From: Bacteroidales bacterium
Lineage (GTDB): Bacteria > Bacteroidota > Bacteroidia > Bacteroidales > GCA-2748055
Length of the DNA: 43,013 bases
Direction: 5' to 3'
Assembly (NCBI GenBank): GCA_021738565.1
Contig: JAIPBT010000040.1
Span: forward strand, 1-43,013
The translations under genes were made by a program, and so were the position numbers. Positions 16,401 to 23,441 of the stretch are shown in pieces; the first letter of the stretch is position 1; the number at the start of each line of letters is the position of its first letter. Under the pieces are notes generated by a model that saw only the letters and a list, made by a program, of their open reading frames with translations, ran no database searches and was not told the origin of the DNA.

Positions 16401-17855
16401 TTATATTTTCCAGAAATTCCTGGTAAATAATATCAGGATCGTATAAATTTCAAGTCTTCCAAGCAACATTAAGAGTGTCAGGATAATCTTGGCAAGATCA
16501 GGCAAATGAGCAAAATTGCCGGTAGGTCCCACTGTACCAATACCCGGGCCTATACCCGCCATACAAGTAGCTGCTGAACCTCCGGCGGTTGTCCAGTCAA
16601 TTCCAAGCATTACCAGCAGAATGGTTCCAAAAATAAACAGTGTTATGTACATGAAAATGAATGTGAGAATTGAAGTGTTTGCATCCTCCTCAATGGCATT
16701 CCTGTTCAAACGAATTGACAGTACTGCATTGGGGGAAATCAGTCTGCGAAAAGTTCTTGAGATATTCTTATACAAAATCAAGTGTCGGGCCAATTTAATC
16801 CCTCCAGCTGTTGATCCGGTGCTTCCGCCCATAAACATGGCAAAAAACAGGATAACCCATGCATAAGCAGGCCATTGAAGGTAATCTGCCGTGACATATC
16901 CAGTGCATGTTAAAATTGATATCACCTGAAAAAATCCTTCCCTTACAGAAACTTCAAGAGGTTTTCCCATCTGGATAGAAACTGTCAGTGTCATGAAAAG
17001 TCCGATCAGAATTACCCCGGAAAGGTAGAATTTCAACTCCTCGTTTGAACGAATCTTTTTGAAATTGCGGTTGACCAGAAAAAAATGAATCACAAAGTTC
17101 ATGCCCGACAACAACATAAAAAGCATTACAATATATTGTATGTATGGTGAATACCCTGCAATACTGTCGTTTTTCGGCGAAAAACCACCTGTAGCAATCG
17201 TTCCGAAAGCATGACAAACGCTTTCATAGAGATTCATCCCTCCTAACAGGAGAAGCAATATTTCAATGAAGGTCAGTGCCAGATAGATGAACAAAAGGCG
17301 ATACCCTAAGGATTTTGTTTTGGGAAAGATCTTTTCCTGCATGGATGACTCCATCGTAAAGAGGTGATAGCCTCCTATCTGAAGAACCGGCATCACTAAA
17401 ATTACCAAAACGATGATTCCGATGCCACCGATCCAATGTGTCAGACTTCTCCAAAATAAAATAGATTTTGGAAGCGATTCAATATCAGTTAATATGGAAG
17501 ATCCTGTTGTCGTAAAACCGGAAACAGATTCAAAAAGAGCATTAATAAAGGAGGGAATAGATCCCGAAAAGATATATGGCAGGCAACCGACCAGACTGAT
17601 TAAAAACCACGATAACGTGACAATAAAGTAAGCATCTTTTCGGGTAAGCTGATCTGGCTCGTCATCTTTTTGTGTCAGAAAATGTAAAAATATGCCCATG
17701 GTGATTGCCACGAGAAATGCAAAAAGAAAAGGCCCGGGCCGCTCAGTGAAAGATAGTGCCAATACCGCACAGATTAATAAACCTCCGGCAACAATGAATA
17801 AATTCCGGCTAATGACTTTAAATACGATATTAAAATTGATGATCTTGCTCATCAT
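16401..17855 (-). CDS. trkH: Trk-type potassium uptake channel subunit TrkH
   Basis: A 484-residue inner-membrane protein with four repeated membrane-pore-membrane units. Selectivity-filter loops are visible in order: SGFTTTGSS, FGTIATGGFSP, ILTCTGYVT and AGIGPGIGTVGP, each with the conserved glycine. WRSLTHWIGGIGIIVL and MFMGGSTGSTAGGIK are diagnostic of TrkH/KtrB. The length matches the family. It should move K+ inward together with a cytosolic RCK protein (TrkA); no trkA is in the window. It starts with MM at CATCAT 17850-17855, and I take the first. It is on the same strand as the kdpDE pair, with 260 bases between, and a 49-residue one-helix protein gene ends 60 bases upstream of it. Confidence 0.93.
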   Translation of the reverse strand: MMSKIINFNIVFKVISRNLFIVAGGLLICAVLALSFTERPGPFLFAFLVAITMGIFLHFLTQKDDEPDQLTRKDAYFIVTLSWFLISLVGCLPYIFSGSIPSFINALFESVSGFTTTGSSILTDIESLPKSILFWRSLTHWIGGIGIIVLVILVMPVLQIGGYHLFTMESSMQEKIFPKTKSLGYRLLFIYLALTFIEILLLLLGGMNLYESVCHAFGTIATGGFSPKNDSIAGYSPYIQYIVMLFMLLSGMNFVIHFFLVNRNFKKIRSNEELKFYLSGVILIGLFMTLTVSIQMGKPLEVSVREGFFQVISILTCTGYVTADYLQWPAYAWVILFFAMFMGGSTGSTAGGIKLARHLILYKNISRTFRRLISPNAVLSIRLNRNAIEEDANTSILTFIFMYITLFIFGTILLVMLGIDWTTAGGSAATCMAGIGPGIGTVGPTGNFAHLPDLAKIILTLLMLLGRLEIYTILILFTRNFWKI

Positions 17856-17915
17856 TAAAATACATCAGCACTTAACCCGGTACAGGAAATGTTGCCATAC
17901 GAAACGGCTTATAAC

Positions 17916-18065
17916 TTAATTACCTTCATTCTTGTTCTCTCCGTGGTCATCCCCTCCCTGTGTGATTAATAATCTGATGGCAGTAATTAACACAAAAAGA
18001 AACACCACAACAAGAACTATACTTTTGAATATCTGACCAATTAATATGAATAGAACTGCACTCAT
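17916..18065 (-). CDS. Predicted 49-residue single-helix membrane protein
   Basis: A short ORF with ATG at 18065 and TAA at 17916-17918. It has a short hydrophobic N-terminus, then one long hydrophobic helix (IVLVVVFLFVLITAIRLLI), then an acidic, polar tail (TQGGDDHGENKNEGN) likely in the cytoplasm or periplasm. No family is recognised. The same-strand trkH starts 60 bases downstream, so co-transcription is plausible and a small accessory role, by analogy with KdpF-like peptides, is conceivable but unproven. The contrast of a clean transmembrane helix and hydrophilic tail in one frame is the main evidence that it is real. Confidence 0.42.
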   Translation of the reverse strand: MSAVLFILIGQIFKSIVLVVVFLFVLITAIRLLITQGGDDHGENKNEGN

Positions 18066-18172
18066 CAGTCTGTATTCAAATGTTTAATACAAAGTTGAAC
18101 CGGATTTTATAAACAGGATGTAAGAAATAGCAGATAGTGTATAAAGATTATATAAAGAGGATTTCCTGATGA

Positions 18173-18469
18173 GAACAAACCGCTCTAATTTTCAGCAGTG
18201 CTTTAGATGATCTTGCATTCTATAAGATCAATGTTGCCGGAATTTCTCTTGAAGAAAGCAACAAACTGAACCATTTGATCGACCATGGCATGCTCTCCAT
18301 TCCCGAAGTAAGATACATGAGCCGGCGCACGGGAAGGGCCGAACTGGATGAGAATTTTTTAATGACACCACTGTTTTTTCATTGGCTGGAAGCCATCACC
18401 ATCCTAATCTCTCCATATGAGTATCCCTCTCCCAGCCCCTTTTTCACAGGTACAATGGAATCCTTATAA
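18173..18469 (+). pseudogene. Possible coding remnant, start missing
   Basis: The plus-strand frame following tandem stops (TGATGA, 18167-18172) is open to 18469. It reads protein-like up to about 18372: SALDDLAFYKINVAGISLEE, HLIDHGMLSIPEV and RRTGRAELDENFLM. The remainder lies over the 3' end of the helicase gene on the other strand and is probably not coding. There is no credible ATG at the beginning (first in-frame ATG at 18275), and no family is recognised. It could be the decayed tail of a gene interrupted here or simply chance. It fills the 313-base space between the small membrane gene and the helicase. Confidence 0.25.
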
Positions 18470-20637
18470 TGGTTCTGCAGGGCTTTCCGGATCTCGGAAA
18501 CTTTCTCTTCATCAATCAGCTCCAGGATATCGATCTCTCCTTTACGTATGAAAACCGTAAGGTGTGTCTCAATGGTCCCGATGGCCAACTCCCTGGTATT
18601 CGCGATCTCCCGTATGCTTTTACCGCTTTTCAAAAGATCGTAACTGATCTTTGCCGAATCCCCCTTTTTCATCTGTTTTTTCTTTCCGGGCCGGTCATGT
18701 TTTCCTGTTGCGGTTTCTTTAACTGATTTCTTTTTCTTCCCACGTGATGTTTTTTGAGCCAGCGCTGCTCTGTGCTGCTTTTCCTGTTCACTGGTATATT
18801 CTCTCTTCTGAAGATCAACTTTATGGATCACGCTGTCGACCAGCTCCACGGATTTTCGCAACACCTGGATTTTTGAAAAGAAACTGGCCTCAAGCTCCCC
18901 CAGCTCCTTCAAATATTGTTTGACACCAATGGCATCTTCAAGTTCCCCGGTAATTCCTGCAAGCGAACCGGAAATCGCTTTCAACACGGGCTCAAAATAT
19001 TCCCTGGCAGCTTTTACCCTTGAAAGCAGCAGTTTTAAATACCCTTCGTCCTTTATGTCCGTAATCTTCCTTACTTCTGTAGAAAACTTTTCCGCAATCT
19101 CTTGCTCACGCCTGACGCCCGTTAAAATTTTAAGTATCCTTGATTTGTAACGTTGCTTTACCGATCGCTTTTCATCCTTATCATAACTTCTCAAATGACG
19201 CTGCACATTATCTGCAAGATCACTGAAATTGTAATATTCAAGCAATGTATCCCTGACAAACCGATGGGTCTCTGCTTCAAGAAGACTACCGGCGTGATCC
19301 TCTTCCAGCTTTGTTTTTTCAAATGCCGATACATTGGTGTCCTTTCTGAAAACCGTTGAAGGTATTTTGGATGTCAATACAAGGCCATCCAGCGAAACCA
19401 GCCTGGACAATGCAACATAAACCTGCCCCGGGGCAAATGCCCTCCCCACATCGATGATCGCCTTGTCAAATGTTAGTCCCTGACTTTTATGAATGGTCAC
19501 GGCCCATGCCAGCTTCAGCGGGAATTGTGTGTATGAACCGATGATCTCCTCGCGGATCTCGTTGTCTTTTGAATTCACTTTAAACCGCTTGTTCAGCCAT
19601 GTATGCCTTTCAACAAGTACCGGGTCACTGCCATCATTGAAACCTACTTCAATTTCATCCTCTCCCAGTTCCAGGATGATCCCGATCTTGCCGTTAAAGA
19701 ACCGCCTCTCTCCCGTGTGATCATTGCGAATGAACATCACCTGGGCTCCCTCTTTTAAGCACAGTTCCTGATCGATTGGAAACTGGTGCTCCCTGAAATC
19801 CTTTTCAACAATGGCATTGTATCTAAAGGGCTGTCCGGGAAGCTTATCCAGCTCCCCGCGGTTGATCTCATCTGCGATCCGGTTGTGCGTGGTCAGGTGA
19901 ATGTATCCTTCCTCCCTTTGGGGAGAGAAATCCGGCCTGTAACAGCGGTTAAGCAGATTGATGTCGCTCGCTGTGATGGCATTGTCCCTGAGGCGATTCA
20001 ATATATCAATAAATACAGGATCAGACTGCCTGTAAATTTTTTCCAGCTCTATGTACAGCGGAGGATTATCCCTGAGGGCATGTGCTTCAAAAAAGTGTAT
20101 GCTGTTGTAAAATGCTTTCAGTACCTCCCATTCGGCATCCTTCACAACAGGAGGAAGCTGAAGCAGGTCGCCAATGAACAATACCTGTACCCCTCCGAAT
20201 GGGGTATCCCTTCTTCTTCTGACATACCGCAATACACGGTCGACGGCATCAAGAATATCTGCCCTGAGCATACTTACTTCATCAATTATCAGCAATTCCA
20301 TCTCCCGGAGCAACCGCCGCTTTGTCTCGTGCATGTGCATGTGCCGCATCAGGGTGCGCGGATTATTGAACTCGCCATCCGGCGCAGACCTGAAAATGTA
20401 GGAATCCGATGGCACGTAGGTCCCAAAAGGCAGCTGAAACAATGAATGCAGCGTAACGCCCCCGGCATTGATGGCCGCTACCCCGGTAGGCGCGGCAATC
20501 ACTGCCTTCTTGTGGGTCTCCCCTGCAATTGTATGCAAAAACGTTGTTTTACCGGTCCCGGCTTTCCCTGTAAGAAAAAGGTGCCTTCCGGTGCGGTTAA
20601 GAAATCTCCTGGCTATGATCTCAGGTGCATTTGGCAT
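18379..20637 (-). CDS. Pif1/RecD-like SF1B helicase with C-terminal HTH region
   Basis: A 752-residue helicase. Walker A GKAGTGKT (residues 24-31), motif II LLIIDEVSML (D119/E120), motif III VLFIGDLLQLPPV, and the C-terminal UvrD_C_2 motifs WAVTIHKSQGLTFDKAIID and VYVALSRLVSLDGLVL define the Pif1/RecD2 group; the order and spacing are standard. After ~430 comes a helical region, a lysine-rich linker (about 625-660) and an HTH domain (SYDLLKSGKSIREIANTREL, AIGTIETHLTVFIRKGEI) of the kind found at the ends of RecQ helicases (HTH_40). It should unwind DNA 5'-3' with ATP, possibly at forks or G-quadruplexes (family knowledge). The upstream flank holds a palindromic element (20653-20709). Its neighbours are unrelated, so it is likely monocistronic. 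Confidence 0.9.
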   Translation of the reverse strand: MPNAPEIIARRFLNRTGRHLFLTGKAGTGKTTFLHTIAGETHKKAVIAAPTGVAAINAGGVTLHSLFQLPFGTYVPSDSYIFRSAPDGEFNNPRTLMRHMHMHETKRRLLREMELLIIDEVSMLRADILDAVDRVLRYVRRRRDTPFGGVQVLFIGDLLQLPPVVKDAEWEVLKAFYNSIHFFEAHALRDNPPLYIELEKIYRQSDPVFIDILNRLRDNAITASDINLLNRCYRPDFSPQREEGYIHLTTHNRIADEINRGELDKLPGQPFRYNAIVEKDFREHQFPIDQELCLKEGAQVMFIRNDHTGERRFFNGKIGIILELGEDEIEVGFNDGSDPVLVERHTWLNKRFKVNSKDNEIREEIIGSYTQFPLKLAWAVTIHKSQGLTFDKAIIDVGRAFAPGQVYVALSRLVSLDGLVLTSKIPSTVFRKDTNVSAFEKTKLEEDHAGSLLEAETHRFVRDTLLEYYNFSDLADNVQRHLRSYDKDEKRSVKQRYKSRILKILTGVRREQEIAEKFSTEVRKITDIKDEGYLKLLLSRVKAAREYFEPVLKAISGSLAGITGELEDAIGVKQYLKELGELEASFFSKIQVLRKSVELVDSVIHKVDLQKREYTSEQEKQHRAALAQKTSRGKKKKSVKETATGKHDRPGKKKQMKKGDSAKISYDLLKSGKSIREIANTRELAIGTIETHLTVFIRKGEIDILELIDEEKVSEIRKALQNHYKDSIVPVKKGLGEGYSYGEIRMVMASSQ

Positions 20638-20652
20638 CGTGGTCCTGTAAAG

Positions 20653-20709
20653 TTAACACTTTTTAGTGTCTGTCCACTGGACTTATTGACAGACTCTTTG
20701 TAGTGTTAA
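20653..20709. repeat. 57-bp palindromic interspersed element, short copy B
   Basis: Nested perfect arms: TTAACACT (20653-20660) with AGTGTTAA (20702-20709), and GTCTGTC (20668-20674) with GACAGAC (20688-20694), separated by seven unmatched bases on each side. The internal words TTAGTGTCTGTCCA and GACTTATTGACA match copy A at 8252-8301. It lies 16 bases upstream of the helicase start codon, so it is probably within or next to that gene's promoter/leader. Confidence 0.7.
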
Positions 20710-20874
20710 TGTGCCGACAATGAAAATTGTCGTAAAAAAGTACTCAGGAAAAAGCTTTCATGGTCACTATTTGATCTTCAGCGATTAAAACGGGATGATT
20801 CCTGGCAATCCTACATTGAAAATGCGGTTGCACCATGCTTAAAACATGATCCCGAGGCTACATCCAAAGACTGA
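20710..20874 (+). pseudogene. Possible C-terminal gene remnant, 54 codons
   Basis: Directly after the palindrome the plus-strand frame stays open for 54 codons to a TGA at 20872-20874, with protein-like content (KKLSWSLFDLQRLKRDDSWQ, SYIENAVAPCLKHDPEATSKD) but no start codon. It stops one base before the M28 peptidase stop on the opposite strand. I do not recognise it. It may be the tail of a gene whose 5' part was lost when the palindromic element or the helicase gene arrived; chance is possible. Confidence 0.3.
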
Positions 20875-22353
20875 TCAAAATACCCAGCCCACCTTAACAA
20901 ATGAACCTCTGAGCCTTACATCCTGCTGATCAATCGTGAAATCAACCAGGCTCGACCGGTAAAAATAGCCGATGCGGAAACTCATGATCTCCATACCTAC
21001 ACCTGCGACAATGCCATAATCTGTATCGTTGTAATCATTCACAAAATCGAGGCTTGCAGCATTGACCTGGCCGCTGAACGCGTAACTGTAATATCCTCCC
21101 ACCTGGTAATAGGCACGAAAACCATTACCTCCTTCATCCGGCGTGGTAAGGAGCAGGCTTAACGGAACCGTTACGGAATGGGTCCTGAGATTTCCTGTTG
21201 CTGTCTGACTGCCGGTCCATTCATAAATTACTTCAGGCTGAATCGAAAGCCACTGGGTGATCCTGGTCTCAAACATAAATCCCGCACCGCAGGCAAATAC
21301 ACTTTTTGCCCTGAAATAATCATTTTTGTAATCAAAAAATGTTCCTCCCGTATTTAAAATGACCCCCGGGTTGAAATATTTCATGTAGCTTCCCTTTTCG
21401 GCGATGCTCTCCATCTGCCTGTTCTTTTCTATTTTTTCCGATATTGAAATTTCACCAACAAGTGCCGCCAGGAAATCCGTTATCAGTGTCATTCCCTCAT
21501 ATTCCAGCAGATCACTGTCATCCTCGGGTTTGTGATAAGGAGATTCCGTACCTGTAAATGTATGAACGGAAGGAATACCAATGGCAGCAAATGGTGCCGT
21601 ATCGGTCCTGTTGGGTATTTTATCATTGGTCTTGATAACTTCCACGGGTGCTATTTCCTGTGCCGCGGACAGTAAATTTCTGTTTTCTTTAATAAGTTCT
21701 ATTCCATTTAGCTCCAGACCTCCATGTGTATCATACATTCCAACCATGTCCAGGCTGAACATGGCCACCACTTTATCCGGTTGGATCGGGGCATCTTCAA
21801 CAGTTATGAAATCCCTTACAAAAGCCTTGGATCCGATCAGCCCGCTCTCTTCACCGTCAAAAGCAACAATGATCACATTCCTTCCGGGTTTGCCGCTGGT
21901 TTCAGTCAATAACCTGCCGATCTCCGTTATTGCAGCAACACCTGAAGCATTGTCGTCCGCACCGTTGTAAACAACTGTATCATTTTCCTCCATTTTCCAG
22001 CCTACATGATCATAGTGAGCGCCGATGATCACATATTCATCGCTAAGCGCAGGATCATTTCCCCTTACGATTCCTACAATGTTGGCGCCTTCAATATTCA
22101 GGATCCCCAGGCGGTGAACGAAGTCTTGGCGGAAACCGTCAACATAGGGCTCAATGCCGGATGCCCTGAATTCACCGATGATGTATTCTGCAGCCATATC
22201 TCCACCTTTGCTTCCAAAGCCGCGTCCCAGGTATTCATCTGAGGCCAGTGTGGAAACGATTTCACGGAGTCTCTGTTCGTCTGCATGCTGACCATAAGCA
22301 ATTAAATTGCATAATATAAAGACAAGGCCCGGTAACAGTTTGAATGATTTCAT
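20875..22353 (-). CDS. M28-family zinc peptidase fused to an outer-membrane beta-barrel
   Basis: A 492-residue exported protein; the signal peptide is KSFKLLPGLVFILCNLIAYGQ. Residues ~25-305 are an M28 aminopeptidase with the expected ligands and catalytic residues: H113 (GAHYDHVG), bridging D133 (GADDNASG), E168/E169 (DGEESG), D202 (LDMVGM) and H274 (YHKPEDD). After a short charged linker (EISISEKIEKNRQ, about 305-320), residues ~325-492 alternate polar and aromatic residues in about eight strands (VFACGAGFMFETRITQWLSI, YGIVAGVGMEIMSFRIGYFY) and end in an aromatic strand (GSFVKVGWVF), as in PorT/OMP_b-brl proteins. The enzyme would be tethered at the outer membrane. M28 enzymes normally lack such a barrel. 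Monocistronic; the convergent remnant is at its 3' end. Confidence 0.85.
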   Translation of the reverse strand: MKSFKLLPGLVFILCNLIAYGQHADEQRLREIVSTLASDEYLGRGFGSKGGDMAAEYIIGEFRASGIEPYVDGFRQDFVHRLGILNIEGANIVGIVRGNDPALSDEYVIIGAHYDHVGWKMEENDTVVYNGADDNASGVAAITEIGRLLTETSGKPGRNVIIVAFDGEESGLIGSKAFVRDFITVEDAPIQPDKVVAMFSLDMVGMYDTHGGLELNGIELIKENRNLLSAAQEIAPVEVIKTNDKIPNRTDTAPFAAIGIPSVHTFTGTESPYHKPEDDSDLLEYEGMTLITDFLAALVGEISISEKIEKNRQMESIAEKGSYMKYFNPGVILNTGGTFFDYKNDYFRAKSVFACGAGFMFETRITQWLSIQPEVIYEWTGSQTATGNLRTHSVTVPLSLLLTTPDEGGNGFRAYYQVGGYYSYAFSGQVNAASLDFVNDYNDTDYGIVAGVGMEIMSFRIGYFYRSSLVDFTIDQQDVRLRGSFVKVGWVF

Positions 22354-22701
22354 CTTTATTAGAAAATATTTTGGTTAAACAATTGCTAATTCAAAAAATA
22401 ACAACCTGGGTATTGTCTCCGTAAAACCTTCATGGTATTTCATTCTCTGTTGTAATTGACAGTGCATCAGGGTTTCATCTGGTTTTAATAAGTGATGGTG
22501 TGGCTGCAGGTACCGGATTTCGTAAACATTTCAGCTATTATCAATGTTAAAATTAATAACTTTTGTGAATATGCAGGGCAAAACCATCGCAAACAAGTCC
22601 ACAATTCCTCGCAAGGTTCTGCCCAGACTTTTAATTGATGGTCAACGGTTTGTTATTGTGGTGTTTCTCTTTTATTACCTTTGCCAAATAAATCACACAG
22701 C
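22354..22701. other. Divergent gap between the M28 peptidase and HAD genes
   Basis: No gene is supported here. The right end holds the HAD promoter candidate described separately. The rest is AT-rich and shows no strong hairpin, tandem repeat or match to the interspersed element. Confidence 0.4.
22649..22683 (+). promoter_or_regulatory. Candidate promoter of the HAD phosphatase gene
   Basis: TTTG at 22649-22652 and TACCTTTG at 22676-22683 fit the Bacteroidota -33/-7 pair, with a slightly long 23-base spacing. The -7 box ends 18 bases before ATG 22702. It overlaps the alternative TTG start at 22681, which argues for the ATG. Confidence 0.5.
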
Positions 22702-23328
22702 ATGGCACACGAATCCAACTTTAAAAACATATTGTTCGACCTTGGTGGAGTTATACTTGACCTGAATGTGAACGGAACACTGGAGTCTTTTCTGAAACTT
22801 GGTTTTCCTAAGGAATTGCTAAGCTATCCTGAAAATTTTTACACCGATATATTCTATAATTATGAGACAGGCAAAGTGTCAACTTCCGGATTCCGGGATT
22901 CAATAAGGGACCAATTCAACATACAATTCAGTGATGATGAATTTGACGATGCCTGGTGCACCATGCTGGCAAGGGTTCCTGAACGGCGAACCAGGTTGCT
23001 TAAATCACTTTCAGCGGATTACGATCTGTATATTCTCAGCAACACAAGCGAACTGCATATAAACAAATTCAGCAATATGTTCCTCGATGCAGGAGGTTTC
23101 CCGTTATCAGAAATATTTTCGGGATGTTATTACTCCCATGAGACCGGTAATCACAAACCCGATGAACAGGCGTTCATCCATGTTCTGAAAGATGCAGGAA
23201 TAAAAGCAGAAGAGACCTTGTTCCTTGATGACAATATTCAAAATATTAAATCTGCCAAAGGTTTGGGATTCAACGTAATTCACATTACTGAAAACCTGAA
23301 GATGGAAAATGTCGGATACGACAGGTAA
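22702..23328 (+). CDS. HAD-superfamily sugar-phosphate phosphatase (YihX-like)
   Basis: A 208-residue cytoplasmic HAD hydrolase (subfamily IA). Motif I is ILFDLGGVILDLN: nucleophile D13, with Gly in place of the usual second Asp, as in YihX-type phosphatases. An alpha-helical cap follows; motif II is LYILSNTSE; motif III lysine is in GNHKPDEQAF; motif IV is TLFLDDNIQNI. ATG 22702 is chosen over TTG 22681 because the promoter -7 box covers the latter. YihX-like enzymes hydrolyse alpha-glucose 1-phosphate. The gene converges on the maltose phosphorylase gene, whose product is beta-glucose 1-phosphate, so a link is possible. The sequence does not carry the beta-phosphoglucomutase motif I, so I do not call it that. 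Exact substrate is uncertain. Confidence 0.82.
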   Translation: MAHESNFKNILFDLGGVILDLNVNGTLESFLKLGFPKELLSYPENFYTDIFYNYETGKVSTSGFRDSIRDQFNIQFSDDEFDDAWCTMLARVPERRTRLLKSLSADYDLYILSNTSELHINKFSNMFLDAGGFPLSEIFSGCYYSHETGNHKPDEQAFIHVLKDAGIKAEETLFLDDNIQNIKSAKGLGFNVIHITENLKMENVGYDR

Positions 23329-23441
23329 CCTTTTTTTTGGCCGGATCCGGAGCTTTAAATTGGGCCAGCCCTCTGCTCCTGTTCTTTCAGGGCCCTGCCC
23401 CCATTCATACCCTCTCCACAACACAAACCCGACCGCTTGTC

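Noticed and set aside
16117-16446. 109-codon plus-strand frame between trkH and the kdpD-like gene
   Set aside because: It overlaps both ends of the neighbouring genes on the other strand, has no promoter or domain, and its composition is not protein-like.
13919-18065. A complete Kdp potassium ATPase system
   Set aside because: Only regulator, short kinase and TrkH are found; no KdpA, KdpB or KdpC sequence is present.
22681-23328. HAD gene as beta-phosphoglucomutase partner of GH65
   Set aside because: Motif I is DLGGVI without the second Asp and without the mutase pattern; the gene is also on the opposite strand from GH65. A YihX-like phosphatase fits better.
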